Shown here one piece after another: positions 12,931-13,949 of a stretch of DNA of 13,949 bases. The notes below the pieces were generated by a model. That model saw nothing but the letters and a program-made list of their open reading frames with translations, was not told where the DNA came from and did no database searches. The stretch lies in the NCBI GenBank assembly GCA_041940385.1, contig JBGTSD010000081.1, positions 1-13,949 on the forward strand. Direction: 5' to 3'. The stretch comes from JACVCK01 sp041940385. Its GTDB lineage: Bacteria; Planctomycetota; Phycisphaerae; Phycisphaerales; UBA1924. Made by a program: the position numbers and the translations under genes. The first letter of the stretch is position 1. Every line of letters begins with the position of its first letter.

Positions 12931-13949
12931 GTGCCGCAGACCAAGGGAAAAGTGCTCGTCGCCATGTCCGGCGGGGTGGATTCGTCCGTCGCCGCGGCGA
13001 TTCTGCTGCGCGAGGGCTACGACGTGGTCGGCTGCTTCATGCGGCTCGGCTCGCCCGGCGAGGCCTTCGAGGAGGGGCTCGCCGAGGATGACGGCGCCTG
13101 CGACACGCGAAAGATCGGGCATCGCGGCTGCTGCTCCGTCGGCGATGCGGCGGACGCGCGCCTGGTCGCGGCCCAGCTCGGCATCCCGTTCTACGTCTGC
13201 AACTTCCGGCGCGAGTTCGGGCGGATCATGGACTACTTCGCGGACGAGTACGCCGCGGGACGGACGCCCAATCCCTGCGTGCGCTGCAACGACTGGCTGA
13301 AGTTCGGCAAGCTGTTCGAGTACGCGCAGCAGATCGACGCGGACTTCATCGCGAGCGGGCACTATGCGCGGATCGATCGGGCGACGGGCGCCGCACGGTT
13401 GGCGCGGGGCGTCGATCGCGGGAAGGACCAGTCGTACGTCCTGTTCGGCCTCCCAGGGGCGCGGCTCGAGCGCATGATGCTGCCGATCGGCGAGTTCGAG
13501 AAGCCGCGGGTGCGCGCGATGGCGGAGGAGTTCGGCCTGCCGGTCTTCAACAAGCCGGACTCGCAGGAGATCTGCTTCGTGCCGGACGACGACTACGCGG
13601 GGTTCGTCGAGGGCCGGCGCGCGGAATTGGCGGGCAAGCGCGGCGGAGACGTCGTGGACGCGGCGACCGGGCGCGTGGTCGGCCAGCACGAGGGGCACCA
13701 CCGCTTCACGATCGGGCAGCGCCGCGGTCTTCAGCTCGCGCTGGGTCACCCGGTCTACGTTGTGGGCAAGGATGTGGAGACGAACACGGTGCTGGTGGGC
13801 GAGCGCGAGCGGTTGGCGGTGACGTCGCTCGTCGCGGGCGAGGTGAACTGGCATGCGCCTGCGCCAAGCGACTGGCGAGCGTGCACGGCGCAGTACCGTG
13901 CGCACGGGACGCCCGCGCCGGCGAGGCGCCGCGTGGTGGACGGGGCGCT
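12931..13949 (+). CDS. mnmA: tRNA-specific 2-thiouridylase MnmA (first 339 residues, C-terminus beyond window)
   Basis: MnmA activates U34 of tRNA(Lys), tRNA(Glu) and tRNA(Gln) by adenylation and inserts sulfur to make 2-thiouridine. Translation from the GTG at 12931 gives KVLVAMSGGVDSSVAA, with the PP-loop SGGVDSS at 13-19. Other family motifs are GRTPNPCVRCNDWLKF (110-125), ASGHYAR (141-147), GKDQSYVLFGL (164-174), NKPDSQEICFVPDDDY (207-222) and HHRFTIGQRRGL (256-267). The catalytic Cys pair is Cys119 and Cys215. An extra Cys116 makes a CxxC motif where E. coli has DxxC. Cys67-Cys68 add further thiols. The ATG at 12964 lies inside the PP-loop strand and cannot be the start. MnmA is usually 360-380 aa, so only a short C-terminal part is missing. 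Confidence 0.95.
   Translation, partial: MPQTKGKVLVAMSGGVDSSVAAAILLREGYDVVGCFMRLGSPGEAFEEGLAEDDGACDTRKIGHRGCCSVGDAADARLVAAQLGIPFYVCNFRREFGRIMDYFADEYAAGRTPNPCVRCNDWLKFGKLFEYAQQIDADFIASGHYARIDRATGAARLARGVDRGKDQSYVLFGLPGARLERMMLPIGEFEKPRVRAMAEEFGLPVFNKPDSQEICFVPDDDYAGFVEGRRAELAGKRGGDVVDAATGRVVGQHEGHHRFTIGQRRGLQLALGHPVYVVGKDVETNTVLVGERERLAVTSLVAGEVNWHAPAPSDWRACTAQYRAHGTPAPARRRVVDGA

Noticed and set aside
12964..12966. ATG at 12964 as the mnmA start.
   Set aside because: It would begin inside the first beta strand directly before SGGVDSS and remove KVLVA, which the family needs; the GTG at 12931 fits the usual length.
9932..13300. A very long plus-strand open frame (1122 codons) opposite putA and into mnmA.
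   Set aside because: It is antisense to the clear PutA, is rich in Arg, Ala, His and Val with no domain pattern, and runs out of frame into mnmA. Long antisense frames are expected at this GC content.
1..13949. CRISPR arrays, insertion sequences, tRNA or rRNA genes, phage genes.
   Set aside because: No spaced direct repeats, transposase motifs, terminal inverted repeats or RNA-gene signatures were seen on either strand.

Overview
This is a gene-dense, very GC-rich window with ordinary bacterial gene structure. The best taxonomic clue is the beta-propeller-like protein at 8071-9588, which ends in a tandem calcium-loop (dockerin-like) pair of the form GDVNGDC...DFADLN / GDINGDG...FDDLN. That ending is typical of secreted proteins of the class Phycisphaerae (Planctomycetota). 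The MurD variant, the M28 peptidase with a fibronectin-like tail, and the ECF sigma factor with a non-standard membrane partner fit the same group. I would call it Phycisphaerales-like, from sequence features only.

Layout. (1) 1-2145, minus strand: murD (cell-wall precursor ligase) followed by recA (recombinase, cut by the window edge). (2) 2203-4896, plus strand: a putative M28-family metallopeptidase lipoprotein, then a two-domain ChrA-type chromate/anion transporter 15 nt downstream. (3) 4899-5657, minus strand: a TerC-family membrane protein, tail-to-tail with chrA with 2 nt between them. (4) 5835-8070, plus strand: a three-gene unit joined by two ATGA stop/start overlaps. It encodes a secreted protein of unknown function with a His/Asp-rich tail, an ECF sigma factor, and a single-pass membrane protein that is probably its anti-sigma factor. 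(5) 8071-9588, minus strand: a secreted beta-propeller-like protein with a C-terminal dockerin-like domain. (6) 9803-12835, minus strand: bifunctional proline dehydrogenase / P5C dehydrogenase (PutA). (7) 12931 to the right edge, plus strand: MnmA, the tRNA U34 2-thiouridylase, in its CxxC...C form.

Most of the window is housekeeping or common accessory metabolism. The least explained part is the 5835-8070 cassette. A secreted protein ending in a run of alternating His and Asp is translationally coupled to an ECF sigma factor and a membrane protein lacking the usual zinc-binding anti-sigma motif. It sits beside a ChrA and a TerC transporter, and the 177-bp gap shared with terC can form two stem-loops. 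An envelope metal-sensing role is a reasonable hypothesis but is not shown by the sequence.

Gene expression signals are mixed. recA, terC, the secreted protein, the anti-sigma gene and the propeller gene have clear Shine-Dalgarno sequences. murD, the M28 gene and mnmA lack a good one and instead carry a TANNNT hexamer 6-8 nt before the start codon, the arrangement expected of leaderless transcripts. No rRNA, tRNA, CRISPR array, insertion sequence or gene-free stretch above 300 bases was seen. The longest non-coding gap is 214 bp (9589-9802), and it holds three stem-loops.
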